A stretch of 64,000 nt of DNA. Origin: Selaginella tamariscina. Lineage: Eukaryota; Streptophyta; Lycopodiopsida; Selaginellales; Selaginellaceae. Below, piece after piece: positions 10,766-23,570 of the stretch. The position numbers and the translations under genes were made by a program. Where the stretch lies: contig PUQB01000115.1 in NCBI GenBank assembly GCA_003024785.1, positions 1 to 64,000 of the forward strand, read 5' to 3'. Below the pieces are notes generated by a model. The model was not told the DNA's origin and made no database searches. It worked only from the letters and a program-made list of their open reading frames with translations. Position 1 is the first letter of the stretch. Each line of letters begins with the position of its first letter.

Positions 10766-12998
10766 CATACCTCTAAAATTATGTACTCATATTATTCAAC
10801 TTTTGTTGGGTTGTGAATCAATAAAGCAAAGAACATACATGATGAATACCAATTATGCCAAACTTGTAAAGAATGAGATTGACAAGTTATTGAAGGGAAG
10901 ATTCATATATCCTATACAAGAGGCACAATGGTTATCACCACTTGTGATTGTAACCAAAAAGAATGGAAAGTTGAGAATATGTGTTAACTATAAAAAGCTA
11001 AATGATGCCACAAAGAAGAATGTTTTTTCTATTCCTTCTAAAGAAGAAATGCTAGACAGTGTGGCAAGTCATGAAATGTATTCCTTTCTGAATGGGTTTT
11101 TCAGGATATAATTAAGTTATAGTTGCTCCTAAGGATCAGTACAAAACGGCTTTTATTAGCTCATGGGGTGCTTATGCATATAGAGTAATGCCTTTTGGCT
11201 TTGTATGCACTATTCACATCAAAGGAAAATTACTAATATATTCAAGGAATACCTACTTGATTTCATGAAAGTGTTTATGGATGATTTTAATGTGTATAAC
11301 ACTAAGGAAAACCATATTTAATGTCTTGAGGAAGTCTTCTTGGACCTGTGGTATGTAAAGAAGGTATTCTTGTGAATCAAGATAAAGTTAAAGTTATCCT
11401 TTAGCTTACAGCCACTGGCAGATCTAAAAGAATTAAAAAGGTTTTTGGAAAAGATAGGTTATCGTAAATAGTTTATAAAGAACTATGCAAGAATAGCTAA
11501 ACCTTTAATTGATCTTGTGAAGGTGAATATTCGATATCAATGAACTTCCGAATGTCAATTAACATTTGATAGGCAAATGAAATCCCTTATTAAAGCACCT
11601 ATATTAGTAAGTCCCAAATAGAATATAGCTTTTCATGTGTAGGGTGACGCTTTAGATAAGGCAATAGGGGTTGTTCTTACATAAACGATGATGAGAAAGA
11701 TTGTCCTATCTACCATGCAAGTCGCAAATTATCTTCTACAAAGGTAAACTATACTATTACTAAAAAGAATGTCATTCAATAATAAGGTTAAAATATTTGT
11801 AAATCATAAAATTTATTACACCTTTTAAATAAATTAGTAATGATAAGAAGATTAGCCAAATGGTTTTTTCATGTTACAAGAATACAACTTTTAAATAATA
11901 CATAAACCTATAGGCAACATGAACATGTTGACCACCTGAGTTACATTAAAACATGAAAAGTTCCAATTTAGAATATGGATGACTTTCCTAATGCACACTT
12001 ATAACATAGATGGACAACATTAAAGCATTTATGTCAACATGAATAGTTCCACCTTCTTATAAGACAAGAGATGAAAAAAAGGTTTTTATAATGAGGACAT
12101 GATGATTCTCATTGGTGGGAGAAAAGCTTTATAAGATGAGTGTTGATGGAGTATTAAAACAATGTGTGAAAATGTCTGAGGTTTCAGATGTCATGAAAGA
12201 TGCCCATTCAGGTCTAGCAAGAGAACATTTTGTGGAAGAGATAACAGTCAGGAAAACATTATAGGCTTGTGGTGGCCAACTTTATATAGAGATACATGTG
12301 AGTTTTGTAGCTAAGTGCCAACGTGCACAGACATATAAATCCTTTGAGTACAAAAGAAAATCAATATATATTAGTAATGAAAGGTTATATAATTAAATGG
12401 GTGGAAGTAGAACCCATAAAAGGGGTGATGGACATAGCATGACACGTACAATTTATAAAATTGTGATAACATAATATAAAATTCCTAAGGAAATAGTTAG
12501 TGACAGAGGAAACATTAGATAATTTGAATGCTTAGATATGAGTTTGTCATAAAGCATAAGAAATCCACACCTTAATGGGTAGACTGAATCCACAAATAAG
12601 GTTATAGAGAATGTCTTTAAAAAAGTGGTTAAGAAAAACAAGGATTAGGATGAAAGACTTTTAAGGTTTTGTGGGCTTATAGAATAGCACCTTTTAAGCT
12701 TGCTTATGGTGTAGAAGCAATAACTTCTATTGAGTGGATATTACCATTTTTAAGGATAGCTACAAAGTATGAGTTAGATGAGAATGAATTTTTAGAATTG
12801 AACAAGTAGAACATATGTTTAGAGCTTATCAAGGTGCAAAAGGAATTGGATAAGTGCACATAAGAACTCAACAAGTACAAGGAGGACTATGTAGAGTATC
12901 AAGAAGGTGATGAAGAAGTCAAGACACTAGCAGCAAGGTTGCAATGAGGACACAGCAACATGCAAAGTGGGGAATGGTATTGAAGGTCAGAAAGAGCA
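10766..12998 (+). pseudogene. Degenerate pol (RT to integrase) of element H
   Basis: Eroded relative of element F pol. Residues 10803-11111 read NYAKLVKNEIDKLL, PLVIVTKKNGKLRICVNYKK and MYSFLNGF, closely matching F at 51650-51910. The rest is recognisable only in pieces: the FMDDF-type catalytic region near 11270, an RNase H-like segment near 11640, and an integrase-like GDRGN/TNKV segment near 12500-12610. Many stops and indels make it non-functional. The gag-protease part expected upstream is missing, apparently lost before or with the solo LTR insertion. Confidence 0.75.
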
Positions 12999-13500
12999 TG
13001 TAGGAAATGCATTCATAAAATAGAATAGCGTATCGTGGAGGAATAAGAGGTAGGTAGTCCACATGAAAACCTACAGAGTAGAAAATCTTTAGTAGTATGA
13101 AAACTTTTAGGAGGGAAAGTCCTTAATGGAGGGATAGGATATACACGATTATGACAGTTGGACAAATGTGGCAAAAGGGAGATATGGAATTGAAGAGACA
13201 TAATGGGCCGTAGGTCTCTATACACAAGGAATTTCTAAGCTTGCTTCTCATGTATTCATCTTCGTAATGCAAGGCATGTTATATGAAATTCTTTATATAT
13301 ATGTGTGTAAGTTATCCAGTGAGTGATATAACATAGCATGTGACCAAAGTAAATACGTGCCCTTGACTTAACTTAAGAGACTAGTCAAGAGGTTTTATTG
13401 CTGGAAGTTAAGTATATAAGTGAAGGAGTGATAATATACAGTTGAGAAGGTTATCTTGACACTATTCCCAAGAAAAATCCTATGAAACAGTATTGTTGAG
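12999..13500 (+). repeat. 3' LTR of element H (approximate right end)
   Basis: Starts TGTAGGAAATGCATTCAT just after a purine-rich tract (AAAGTGGGGAATGG at about 12965). It is similar to 8580-9071 in order and spacing of shared blocks. The right end is uncertain by some tens of bases; GAAACA at about 13491 is one possibility. Confidence 0.55.
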
Positions 13501-16500
13501 TTCAAATCTCTTGATTTGGATAAAGTACAACATTAAACCTTAGTTAGTTGTAATTGCACTCTATGTTTAAGTTAATTCGTTTATAAATGTGTCTCATTTG
13601 GGTTATGAGAAGAAGATGAGATGATAATTGATTTAATACTACATTTTTATCAGTGTAGTTTTGGGGTAGATGGCATGATCTACCAAAAATGGAAGTGTTT
13701 GAAGCATACATTTACATTTCTAATTTATTGAGTATATGAAGAATTGCATGGTGAAGGCATTTGGCACACACTTGTGAATTTCATATGAGAGGCACTGCCA
13801 GCATCCTGCACAAAAAAGATGGTCCTAACCATTGTTCTAGTTTAGAAGAGGGGTCTACATATGTGGCTTTGTTGACCTCTTTAGATCTTGGTGGAATTTA
13901 TCATGCCCAATCCTTCTAAACATGCTAATAAAGGGTGATTCATTAGTTAACAAGAGCATGAGTTTGAGGGTCTCCACTTTGTTCATAAACTAAGGAAACA
14001 TGTTAGTTTTATAAGTTATGTTGAAAATGTCCATAACGTGGGAACATTTGAATATATGGAGGTTTTTGGTGCATGTACCTCCTTAGAGAGTTAATATCTA
14101 ATGAGATACAAAAGTTAATGTTAGTTTTTAATATTCACTTCAGTTTGAAGTTGAATACAATTGTTCAAAGTTGTGATACTGACTTTGCATCATGGTTGCG
14201 AATGTGGGCACCCAAAAAATATATAAAGTATATATCTTCAATCCTTTAGAATATCAAAAGTAACTTGACTCAAGATTTAATGGTATTCATTAGGTTTGTT
14301 GTCGATTTTATCTTAAGGATCCTTGAGTTTGGGTCAATATTTATAAAAGTACGATGATGAGTTATTAAATTAACTTAAGAAGATGATCTCTCTTTTAATA
14401 ATCGTGATCCAAAGTCTCTAACATATGCTTTGATATTCAATTCTGAAACATGAGGCTTTATATCACCTCATTTGTTGAGATATTTATATTATATACTTTA
14501 AAAGTATTTGTGACTGTCTCTTCAAAGTTACTTATGAATGACTTGGGAAAGTATAGTAATATATATGGAATATTAAGAATGAGCACTTAATATTACAACT
14601 TAATTATGATCGCATAAAAGAGGTAGGGTTTAAGGTTTAAAGACTCAAACGAATCTGCGTCCAATACTTTGGTAAAGCAATACCTTAATATTATAACTTG
14701 AAATTTGTTTTGAAGTTAGTTAAGAAATGAAAAAGAATTTCTTAATACATTGCTTGAGAAGCAATGTGGTACTTTGTAAGATACTAGGTGTCCAAAAATG
14801 AGTGATATATCTTATTCCGATGTATTGAACTAGGTATTTTACTCGTGTTTGAAGAGTTTAAAATATAATTGAAACACAAAGTTAATATGACATTTCAGTA
14901 TCATGATAATATTAACATGTAGTTAGATGAACCAAATGTTAATCTATAATTCTCTTACTCACTGAACATTTCTTTAAAATATTGAAAATAACATTATGTT
15001 TCCATTTCAAAATTAAAATTCGATTCATATCAACTATATTATAGTTTTCCCATTTCAATAAATTAATATAATTATATAATTATTTTGTTAATATAATAAC
15101 TTATCGATAAATTTAAATTATCAGTTTGAATGTATCAATATTGAAATTGCAATTATTCATCAATCAAGAATTAATTTGAAGGTGCTTGCCAAATACTAAA
15201 TACTTAAATTAGTGAAATGTTTATGCAATCGATTTGAAAGTTAAAAATGGATATTTATAATTTAGTCATATAGAATAAATATTTTATTTAATATGCTTAA
15301 TTAATTTATATTAATTAATACTAGTATTATCTAATGGTCCTGCATGCACGTTGCTAAATCCATGAGTTTTGCATATCCTCGATGTGAACAATAAAGTCCG
15401 TGATTTTTGGGTTATGAATACCGAAATCTTAAACAAAGTGTGGAATGTATAAGAAGAATTTTATTATTTTTTATGAATGAATCACACGGCCAGGAAATGT
15501 GCGTTTGAGATCATCTGTATAACTTCAACCCTTGAGTATGATTTGAGATACACCCTTGAAGAGCCACAAACAACATAGCTGTTTCAAGTTTAAGAATAGG
15601 AGTTAGTCTGCTAGCTAAAATATTAATATAATTGAATGTTATATAAGTTCTGAATAAATAAATAGCTAAAGCAGTCTTTTATTTCGTTTTTCAAATGAGT
15701 TTATTTGTGTTACAACGTTAAAATCTTATGCTCGTGGGGGCAGCTGTCTAGTTAATTAGTCTGAAATAATCTATGTTATTTAATAAGTCGATCTTAAATT
15801 ACTACTCATTTTAATTCGTTTAAACTTCTTAATTACTTATAATTTAAACATGGTAACTCAAGGTTTTCGTGTACAAACAATTTATACACAAGAAGTATAA
15901 ATAAGTAAATATGTGGGAGTTATATGTCCTCTTTGCACCAACCGTTATCTTTAATTATCCTAACGATCGGATATTAATGTAATTGTTTAGTTTGTTTCAC
16001 ACACAACACTGTTAAACTAGTTAACAAATTTTTTATGATCTAAATTCGACTTCACTCGTACTTAAGTTATATTATGCAATTTAATTAAGTCGTTTCATAG
16101 TGTAGGTTAAGTTAATGACCTAATTTAGTTTATAGAGTTTTATTGTTAATAATGTCCAGTAATTACTACTTAAACTAAATAATGGGTACCTTTATAATTA
16201 AAAAGAATTATTTATAATTTATTTTACTCGGTCTTATTATAAAATATAAAGTTAGATATTTTTCTATCTTGCTAAGGATTTATACTTGCATACAAATTAA
16301 AAAGAAAATAAAATAAATTTATACACAAATATGAATAAATAAAATAAAAACAGACAACCCCCTAATAAAATCTGCTTCCTATCTGTGTAAAAATGCTATT
16401 AAGTTTAACATAAAAAATTTAGTATGAAATCCTTTAATATTACATTTAACTAATTACAAGTTACAACCCGTTAGTAGATAACCTATGAAGTTAAAAAACA

Positions 16501-16972
16501 TAACGGCTGGTGCGAATCGGACTTGTGCATGTGTATATATACATATACATGTATATATAATATGTTATATATTTTGAGTTCAATGGCGTACTTGTATGTC
16601 GAAATTTATACCTCGAATAATTACTAAATAATAATAAATATTTATAGTAGTCTAATGAATTAAATCGTTTTATTAATTTTATATGAAAGGACCGGTTAAT
16701 ACATATCATAATTTTTTTAAATACTTTTTTCTTCGATTTTTCGTACTAGATTAATACAAAGGAAATGTATATGGTTACTCATAGTCTTCTGTTGAGCTCT
16801 TGGTTCCTCTGATGGCCTTCAGCATGCCTTCTAGTTGTTAATATTATGTATTAAAGCTTCTACCCATTTCCATAGCAAAATCTAATACTTGATTTACAAT
16901 TTTAATTGTAGTGTGAGTATATTTGTTTATATTTATATTATTTTCGGCTAGAAAATTTAAGTTCTTTCAAAA
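13501..16972. other. AT-rich intergenic DNA, no gene recognised
   Basis: About 3.5 kb of AT-rich sequence. No long reading frame, repeat array or RNA gene could be recognised. The segment 13.6-14.1 kb has a more balanced base composition and may be a decayed element, but I could not match it to anything in the window. Confidence 0.6.
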
Positions 16973-17131
16973 ATGATGGTGGAGGACACTGGGAAGGTGT
17001 TGAAGAAGACTGCTATGGAACTTGGGGAGAAGATTAGAAGAAGTGTTGACAAAGACGGATCGTCTGATAGGAACTTGAACAAACTCATATGCAAGTTTAA
17101 TAAAATGGGCATGGCTATAGTCCCATTTTAA
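16973..17131 (+). CDS. Possible small ORF (52 aa), unknown
   Basis: Starts ATGATGGTGGAGGACACTGG and runs to TAA at 17131. The product is charged and helix-prone (EDTGKVLKKTAMELGEKIRR, then SVDKDGSSDRNLNKL). Its GC content is clearly above the surrounding DNA, which is what makes it stand out. It could be a real short gene, the exon of a larger decayed gene, or a captured fragment in a transposon. No family is recognised and no splice context is obvious. Confidence 0.25.
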   Translation: MMVEDTGKVLKKTAMELGEKIRRSVDKDGSSDRNLNKLICKFNKMGMAIVPF

Positions 17132-17576
17132 TAATTAGCAATTTTAGCTATTTAATTAGCATTTTCTAATATTAAAGGAATATTCTTTAGAATATATGTT
17201 TGAAAATAGAATATTCTTTAGAATATTCTATTTTGTATTCTACCCTTTAATAAATTATAGCATTCATTGAACAAAAATTAATAACATTATAAAAGTAGAA
17301 GGTATTAAATTATATAATATATTGCCTAATATAACAATTAAGGAAGAGCATAAGAGGTACATTATATAAATATTGATGTTGTTATTAAAATATTAATATT
17401 TAAATATAACATTATTAATTAAAAATTTGTAGTAGTAATAATATATATATAAATCCTATAATAATATAGTCAATCTTCCATATCATTTTTTAAATTTATA
17501 TAGTTAAGTAAACAATTTGGTACTATTATTAAAGAGTTTATAATTATGAATATTAAATATATGATATTTTATAATT
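17132..17576. other. AT-rich spacer
   Basis: Very AT-rich sequence between the small ORF and the 3' end of the transposase-like gene. It contains the inverted-repeat-like runs AGAATATTCT and ATATATATATAA. No gene seen. Confidence 0.5.
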
Positions 17577-20500
17577 TTAATTGCTTTCTTCAGAAAACAT
17601 ACATTCCCTTGCAGTTTTGTTAATCGTGACTTTATCAACGCTTCTTGACATCCACCCATATCGAATGGATTTAACATTTATAAAACATGCTGGGTCTTTT
17701 TGATTGGGAGACCATGTTTTCTCTAGGCATCCATTATATCTTTCGCTCTCCTTCTCGTGTCGCCTTTTTTGTGGTTTGAACCATGCAACCTTAACAATAC
17801 TATTTTTTGTGATTACTTCAGGTGTGTCGATAATTTGACCCATCCAAATAGGCTGATTATATGACGCATCTGGAGTAATGAGAACCATCATTAGTTTTTG
17901 AAGATCCTGGCAGCAATCAAAGTATGCTTTAGGTTTTTGGTTCCTTTGTCCAACAAAGTGTGGGGTTTGCACTTCCACATCACTACTGGCTTCTATGTCG
18001 TCTGTGCTCAGTGATGTCATTTCAATCTCCTCTCGCCACCTTGTTTTAGGCCAAAAAGGGTGTTGCAATTCTGTACTTGTGACAGTAGGCCCTTCCAACT
18101 CTCGAACAACAGTCTCCCAATAGTCAACCACATGCTTATATAGTTCTGAGTAACCAGTTGCCTTATCAGAATTCTTTGGCATCGATTTTTGAACCCATGC
18201 CACATATTTTTTGATGCCATCAATAATAACCTCTTGTTCCTTGAGCTGGGCACTCAATGGAATAGGGTCTGGTTGTCCTTCTGGGAGAAGTGGCTTTCCA
18301 TTCTCTCCACTTTTGAAGAGCATTAACCCCTCTTTCGGTAACCACTCCTGCTCTGATGGCCGTAACTTGTACTGCATAATAGGTATACCATCTCGTATGG
18401 AGAAAAAGAATTGTAGCGGCACAAGGTGACCAACTAAAGAATCACTCCCCTCTTTTATATACTCCTTGAGAAATTTTTTGAAGTCTGGCACCTCAGTCAC
18501 AAGCAAAGCACAACTTTTTTTGGAGATGCAATTTTCAAAAAGATTCATCATATGCGGTAAGGTAAGTGCACTTGTCCTTTTTGTAGAGTTGGAGACCTTG
18601 CTGAAGAACGCATCAATATCTTCATGAGTGTGACCAACCATAAGAAAACTGAGCGTGATTGTTTCAAACACACCTTTGGCAACAAGCATTGACAAGTATG
18701 CTAGCACATATCTAGAAAATAAAAGTAAGTATGAGCTTGAGAAACCCTTAAGTAAAATGATTTACCTATTTTTGTTCTCGCCTGCACAATTATCCATCTG
18801 TAAAAGCAAATGACGAGGAAGCTTATTTGATGTTGAGGACACATGTACACTATTTGAGCTAGATCCCTCCACTGAACCTGAACTCTCAACAGGGCCATCT
18901 GTTTTTTTGCAGGTTGCTGACAATGCCTCTCATATTCCCAAGTAGCCTCAAGTGCAGACGTGTTCATGAGAGCATTATGTAAAGGTTGAAGGTGTTGTTT
19001 CTTCACTTTGAGATCACCGATAGGACTTGTCTGTGAGTGGGCTTCAAGGTTTCTGAAACACATGGCCAACGACCCAATAGTGAAATTGGAGTCGCTAGAC
19101 CAATGTGGAAGTGAAAAGTGTCCATATGATTCACAACCGTGTCCATGTGTTAGCACACCTGTCAATGAAATCGGAAGTTTCATGACATTTCCAAGGCACT
19201 TTGGTGTTGCAACGAGCTTTGGAATGCTGGTCTTTGAATGATCCATCTTGTCATGGATCAAGCACAGGTACTCTGATGGGTGTGACACAGAAAGCATGCG
19301 GTGTGCATAGTACTGAGACCGGCAAGTTTGTTGCGCAATCATGTGGGCCTCCATCTTCTTTTGAATGGCAGTGATCTCCACCAAGGTTTTTGCACAAGCC
19401 TCTGCAGCCTTCAATGATGTACAAGTGTCACACTTGGAAAAGCTAGAGTGTTTTGCAATCTCCACATCCTTAAAATGAGTATTCCATATGTTGTTGAAGG
19501 TACCAGTGCAGATTGCTTGCAGCCCCATCAAGCTGAGGCACTTGTTCACATGTTCACACAGCTTCAATTGAGTGTAGATCGAAGGCAAAACCTTGAGATT
19601 TTCCCTGACCCCTGCATTTGTGGTTCGGCATTTGTGAGGCATCCTGTCTGCATTTGCTTCCACAAAAGCCTTGAGTATCTCTATGGCTGCCATAATGTGA
19701 GAGCGGGTTTTGACCAAGCCAGTGTTCCCATGTACTGAGGTTCGCGCTCCATCTAACCACTCATCCCTCCGACGGTAGAACGTGGTCTTTGGGATCCCAT
19801 ATATACTGTACCAAGCTTTGAAGCAGATGGCCACCTTATTAAATACCATGGATGTACTCTGATAACCTGTGTCCGAAGCCATTCCATCAATACACCCAGT
19901 TAGTGCAGCATATACAAACTCATGCCTTTGCTTTTGGGTGAGCGTACGAAAGACATGTCTACATTGGGTAATTTCATTCCGGTCTGCCATCTGACAACAC
20001 TTCTTCTTGCAGCAGTCAATCGTGGAAATGCTCGTAACACTTTCGGAAGATGTAGGATCCATCTTCATCCTCTTGCTGAAACATGTAGGGGAAGATCTGC
20101 AACCCATGAATCGCCTTTTTCTTATAATAGGACCAATGCAAGGAACCTCTTCAAATATGAGTTGTTCTTCCGGGTTGTTATTATTGAAATCCAACCCAGA
20201 ATATGTTGAACCATCTTGCCGTCTTAATTCAGATGTTCGCCACCTCACGAGGGATCCAGGATGCAAAGTGCCATTAGGTGAAACCTCTGTCACAACTACA
20301 CCCACGAAGTCGGACCCTAGTTTCTCTTCTGACACTGCTTCCATTGGATTTATAGCTGTGATGATGCCTCTCCCAACCTCAATCTCATGAAGAAAGAGAA
20401 TCACCTCATCCATCACAGCAGGCAAGCCATCATCTGGAAAACTCGTGCTACTGTTTGTTTGTGACTCTGTATATTCTGTGTCAGCCTTGACTTCATCCAA

Positions 20501-20701
20501 ATTCCACAATACAGGAGAACCCTCCTCAAATTCCATTCCAGGAACCTCAACATGCTTGAAAATGGTGTTCACCCATACGTACACACAAGATCCTTGGGCA
20601 ATATTGTGACATGATGCATTATCATCTCGAACTTCCACAGTTCCAGTGCCAACTATCTCGTTGTTCCGAAGAAGACATACTTTATCTCCAGTATTATACA
20701 T
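17577..20701 (-). CDS. DUF7869-type transposase-like protein, one intron and one frame break
   Basis: Large minus-strand gene. The ATG at 20701 (MYNTGDKVCLLRNNEIVG) lies a few bases after a splice acceptor TGCAG (20709-20713), so an upstream exon is likely. An N-terminal half of unknown fold is followed by a Cys cluster (DCCKKKCCQ), a DNA-binding-like segment (IYGIPKTTFYRRRDEWLDG), a KCDTC metal-binding-like motif, and a catalytic-type core: HDKMDHSKTSIPK, then QMDNCAGENKNR joined across a 54-bp intron (18765-18712, GTAAAT...TTCTAG) to YVLAYLSMLVAKG and FLMVGHTHEDIDAFF. The MDN..ENKN/GHTHEDID pattern is that of the plant DUF7869 family, regarded as transposase-derived; this assignment is from memory of the family. 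Upstream of the intron the frame must change by -1 at a run of seven A (18902-18908). The C-terminal 350 residues contain WFKP and a region of unknown function. It sits beside palindrome array 1. Confidence 0.7.
18712..18765 (-). other. 54-bp intron in the DUF7869-type gene
   Basis: On the minus strand the exon ends AAAAATAG|GTAAATC and the intron closes TTTTATTTTCTAG|ATATGTG. Splicing restores an Arg codon and joins two halves of a conserved core (..ENKN-R-YVLAY..). At 54 bp it is short for a plant intron. Confidence 0.7.
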
Positions 20702-20841
20702 ATTGTCCTGCACATAAATAATTGTGTTATTTATGATATCTGTTTATGCAATATTTAAGAAATCATAACTGCAGTTGCTTAATAATATGCATGTGCAAAT
20801 ATAAATATAATAAAATAATTCATGCTTTATTAAATATATGG

Positions 20842-21690
20842 GCGGATTAATCCCGCCGCAGACTCTACCCCTTCAGAGTGAGTCGGCGGGATTAATCCCG
20901 CCGCGACTCTACCCCATCGGAGAGAGTCGGCGGGATTAATCCCGCCGCCGACTCTACCCCGTCGGAGAGAGTCGGCGGGATTAATCCCGCCGCCGACTCT
21001 ACCCGTCGGAGAGAGCGGCGGGATTAATCCCGCCGCCGACTCCCTCGTCGAGAGAAGCGGCGGGATTAATCCCGCCGCGGGCTCCCTCCGACGAGGAAGT
21101 AGCCGGGATTAATCCCGCCGCGGGCTCCCTCCGACTAGGAAGTACCGGCGGGATTAATCCCGCCGCCGGATCTTCCTCGTCTGTGAGAGTCGGCGGGATT
21201 AATCCCGCCGCAAATTCCTCCGACGAGGAAGAGGGGGCGGGATTAATCCCGCCCACAACTGACGACGAGAATAGGCGGCGGGATTAATCCCGCCCACAAC
21301 TCTGACGACGGGGAATAAGCGGCGGGATTAATCCCGCCCACAACTCTCTCCGAAACTATGATTTCAAAGAGATTCGGGATGAATTCTGCCCACAAATATT
21401 TAAAACAGGGAAGTAGTGGCGAGATTAATCCCGCCACCCCTTCTCTGCCTCCTAAAATGGTTGGCGAGATTAATCCCGCCGACAACTCTTTCTAATAAAT
21501 TCAAGTAAATCATTATCAGTTGAGAGAGTTATCGGCGGGATTAATCTCGCCGCTCTTTTTAAGAGGCGGAGAAGCATTGCCCGAACTAATTCTGCCATAG
21601 CTATGAAAGAGATGGTGGCGGGATTAATCCCGCCACCTCTTCAAAGAGGCGAAAAAAAATGGCCGGATTAATCCCGCCCCGGCTAACCGA
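20842..21690. repeat. Palindrome array 1: GGCGGGATTAATCCCGCC about every 44 bp
   Basis: About 16 copies, exact or with few changes, of an 18-bp perfect palindrome, usually extended by GC on each side. In the regular part (20883-21240) successive cores start 42-46 bp apart. The spacers are also partly self-complementary, for example GACTCT...AGAGTC and CCTCCGACGAGG, so both strands read almost alike. The array degrades towards 21690 (GGCGAGATTAATCCCGCC and similar). It lies directly upstream of the DUF7869-type gene. Reading frames through it (GGINPA-type repeats) are a by-product of the DNA repeat. Confidence 0.9.
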
Positions 21691-22914
21691 GAATATTAAG
21701 TTAAAAGTATATTTAAACGGGATAAATCCCTAACAGAATATATTGTAATCCTAATGCATTCCTAAATCCCTAAATTCTAAAATTTAAGAGAGAATGTAAG
21801 AGAGTGAATCTTTATAAATATATCTAAATTTGTTTATAATACTTACTTGTAAACAGCACTGAAGGCGCCGTGCTTTCCTATAAACAATAGCGCACCCAAT
21901 TTAATGTCGCTCCTGAGCTGATCACTAAGAAGAAAAAAGAAAATCTGAAGAGTGAAAATGAAGAAACCCTTGCCGGAGAAAGAACCAGATCTGAATTTGA
22001 GTGGGAAATTAAATGTATTTTCAAATTTACATGTCAGACTGATAATACTTATGTCAGAAATTCAAATTTTTGAAATAACAGAAAAGAAAATTTAAGATGA
22101 GTTGAAACAAATAACCGACAGTCTGACATATATACTCTCCAATTCCAATGAGTGTTTTAAAATTGCATTTAATGTCATTCAAGTGCTTCAAGCTGTTTAA
22201 TATTACGAAATTTTTGTAATTATTCTACATTCTTAATATTCAAGTATATATTATTAAGTTTATATTATATATATATATACACTAATACAATAAATAAATT
22301 GATATATTATTATGTATCATTTAAAATATATTCATAGTCTGTTTATTATTATTATTTTCTTAATTACTCGAGTAATTAATTTACATTTCCTACTATTAAT
22401 GGGATATTCTTTGTTATTTTCTTAATATTCAAAGAATATTCCAATATTAAACATGATTATCATAATTAAATTAGTCTTATTCTTAATTATCTCAGTAATT
22501 ATTCTACATTTGTATATATTAATGGGATTTTCTCAATTAATTTGTTATTATTTCAAGAATATTCTAGTGTTAAACCTTATTATCAATATTAAATTAATAT
22601 ATATTATTAAAACTATATATGGCTATATATTAGATAAAATCATATATTATTATGTATAATTTAAAATATGTTCATAGTGTGTATATTAATATTATTTTCT
22701 TAATTATTCGATGTTTGTTTTGCACATATTATATATAAACACAATCATAAATTTATATATACATGTGCACACGCATTAGAAGCACTTACAGAGACACATA
22801 TGCACACACATGCACATTGCCCTAAACCAAACTTGAGAAATTATATGTTGCTTCTTTATTGAAAAACATCATGTTCAACGCATGTATGATCTATATGTAC
22901 TCAGTGTGTGTATG
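21691..22914. other. AT-rich spacer between arrays, no gene
   Basis: AT-rich, with several AATATTC/GAATATT motifs and two partly duplicated blocks at about 22300-22430 and 22480-22730 (both contain ATATTATTATGTAT followed by ATTTAAAATATRTTCATAGT). Nothing protein-like was found. Confidence 0.55.
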
Positions 22915-23570
22915 TAACACATTGAATTTACACATGTAATATATATGTATGTCTGTGTGTATACACGTGTGTATGTATATATGTGTACTAATATAATATA
23001 TGCAATGTGTACGATTTTCATTTGTTAACACTCTATCTCTTCTCTCATACATACACAGTGTCACCATGCATAATCCCTTCTCTCATACATACACACCATG
23101 CATGATCATGATCCATAATATGTAGCCTGTCTCTTCTCTCATACATACACACCATGCATGATCATGATCCATAATATGTAGCCTGTCTCTTCTCTCATAC
23201 ATACACACCATGCATGATTCATAATATGTACTGATGTTACACTATTATGTAATATATATAATGTATATCTGTGTATAACACTCACTCCTCTCATACATAA
23301 ACACTATGCATAATCCATGCTAACCCTAAACCCTAAACCCTACATTGAATTTACACATGTAATATGTATGCATGTGTGTGTATACACGTGTGTATGTATA
23401 TGTGTGTACTAATATATCCAATGTGTATGAGTTTAATTTGTTAACACTCTCACTCTTCTCTCATACATACACACCATGCATGATCCATAATATGTATTGT
23501 CACTCTTCTCTCATACATACACACCATACATGATCCTGTACTCTGTCTCTTTAATATTAATATGTACTAA
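22915..23570. repeat. Minisatellite with ~56-bp unit and duplicated flanks
   Basis: The unit CTCTTCTCTCATACATACAC followed by ACCATGCATGATC...ATAATATGTA recurs at about 23041, 23075, 23131, 23190, 23450 and 23505. A separate ~95-bp block, starting CATTGAATTTACACATGTAA and ending near CAATGTGTA, occurs at 22920 and again at 23344. The region is therefore a segmental duplication with internal unit amplification. Confidence 0.75.
23322..23342. repeat. Interstitial telomere-like repeat (three units)
   Basis: AACCCTAAACCCTAAACCCT: about three CCCTAAA units of the plant telomere type, sitting inside the minisatellite region just before its second duplicated block. It may be a fill-in at a repaired break. 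Confidence 0.7.

Noticed and set aside
20999..21485. Long minus-strand ORFs with GGINPA/AGLIPP repeats
   Set aside because: They are translations of the palindromic DNA array; similar frames appear on both strands and in array 2 (24634-25144). No start context, introns or domain.
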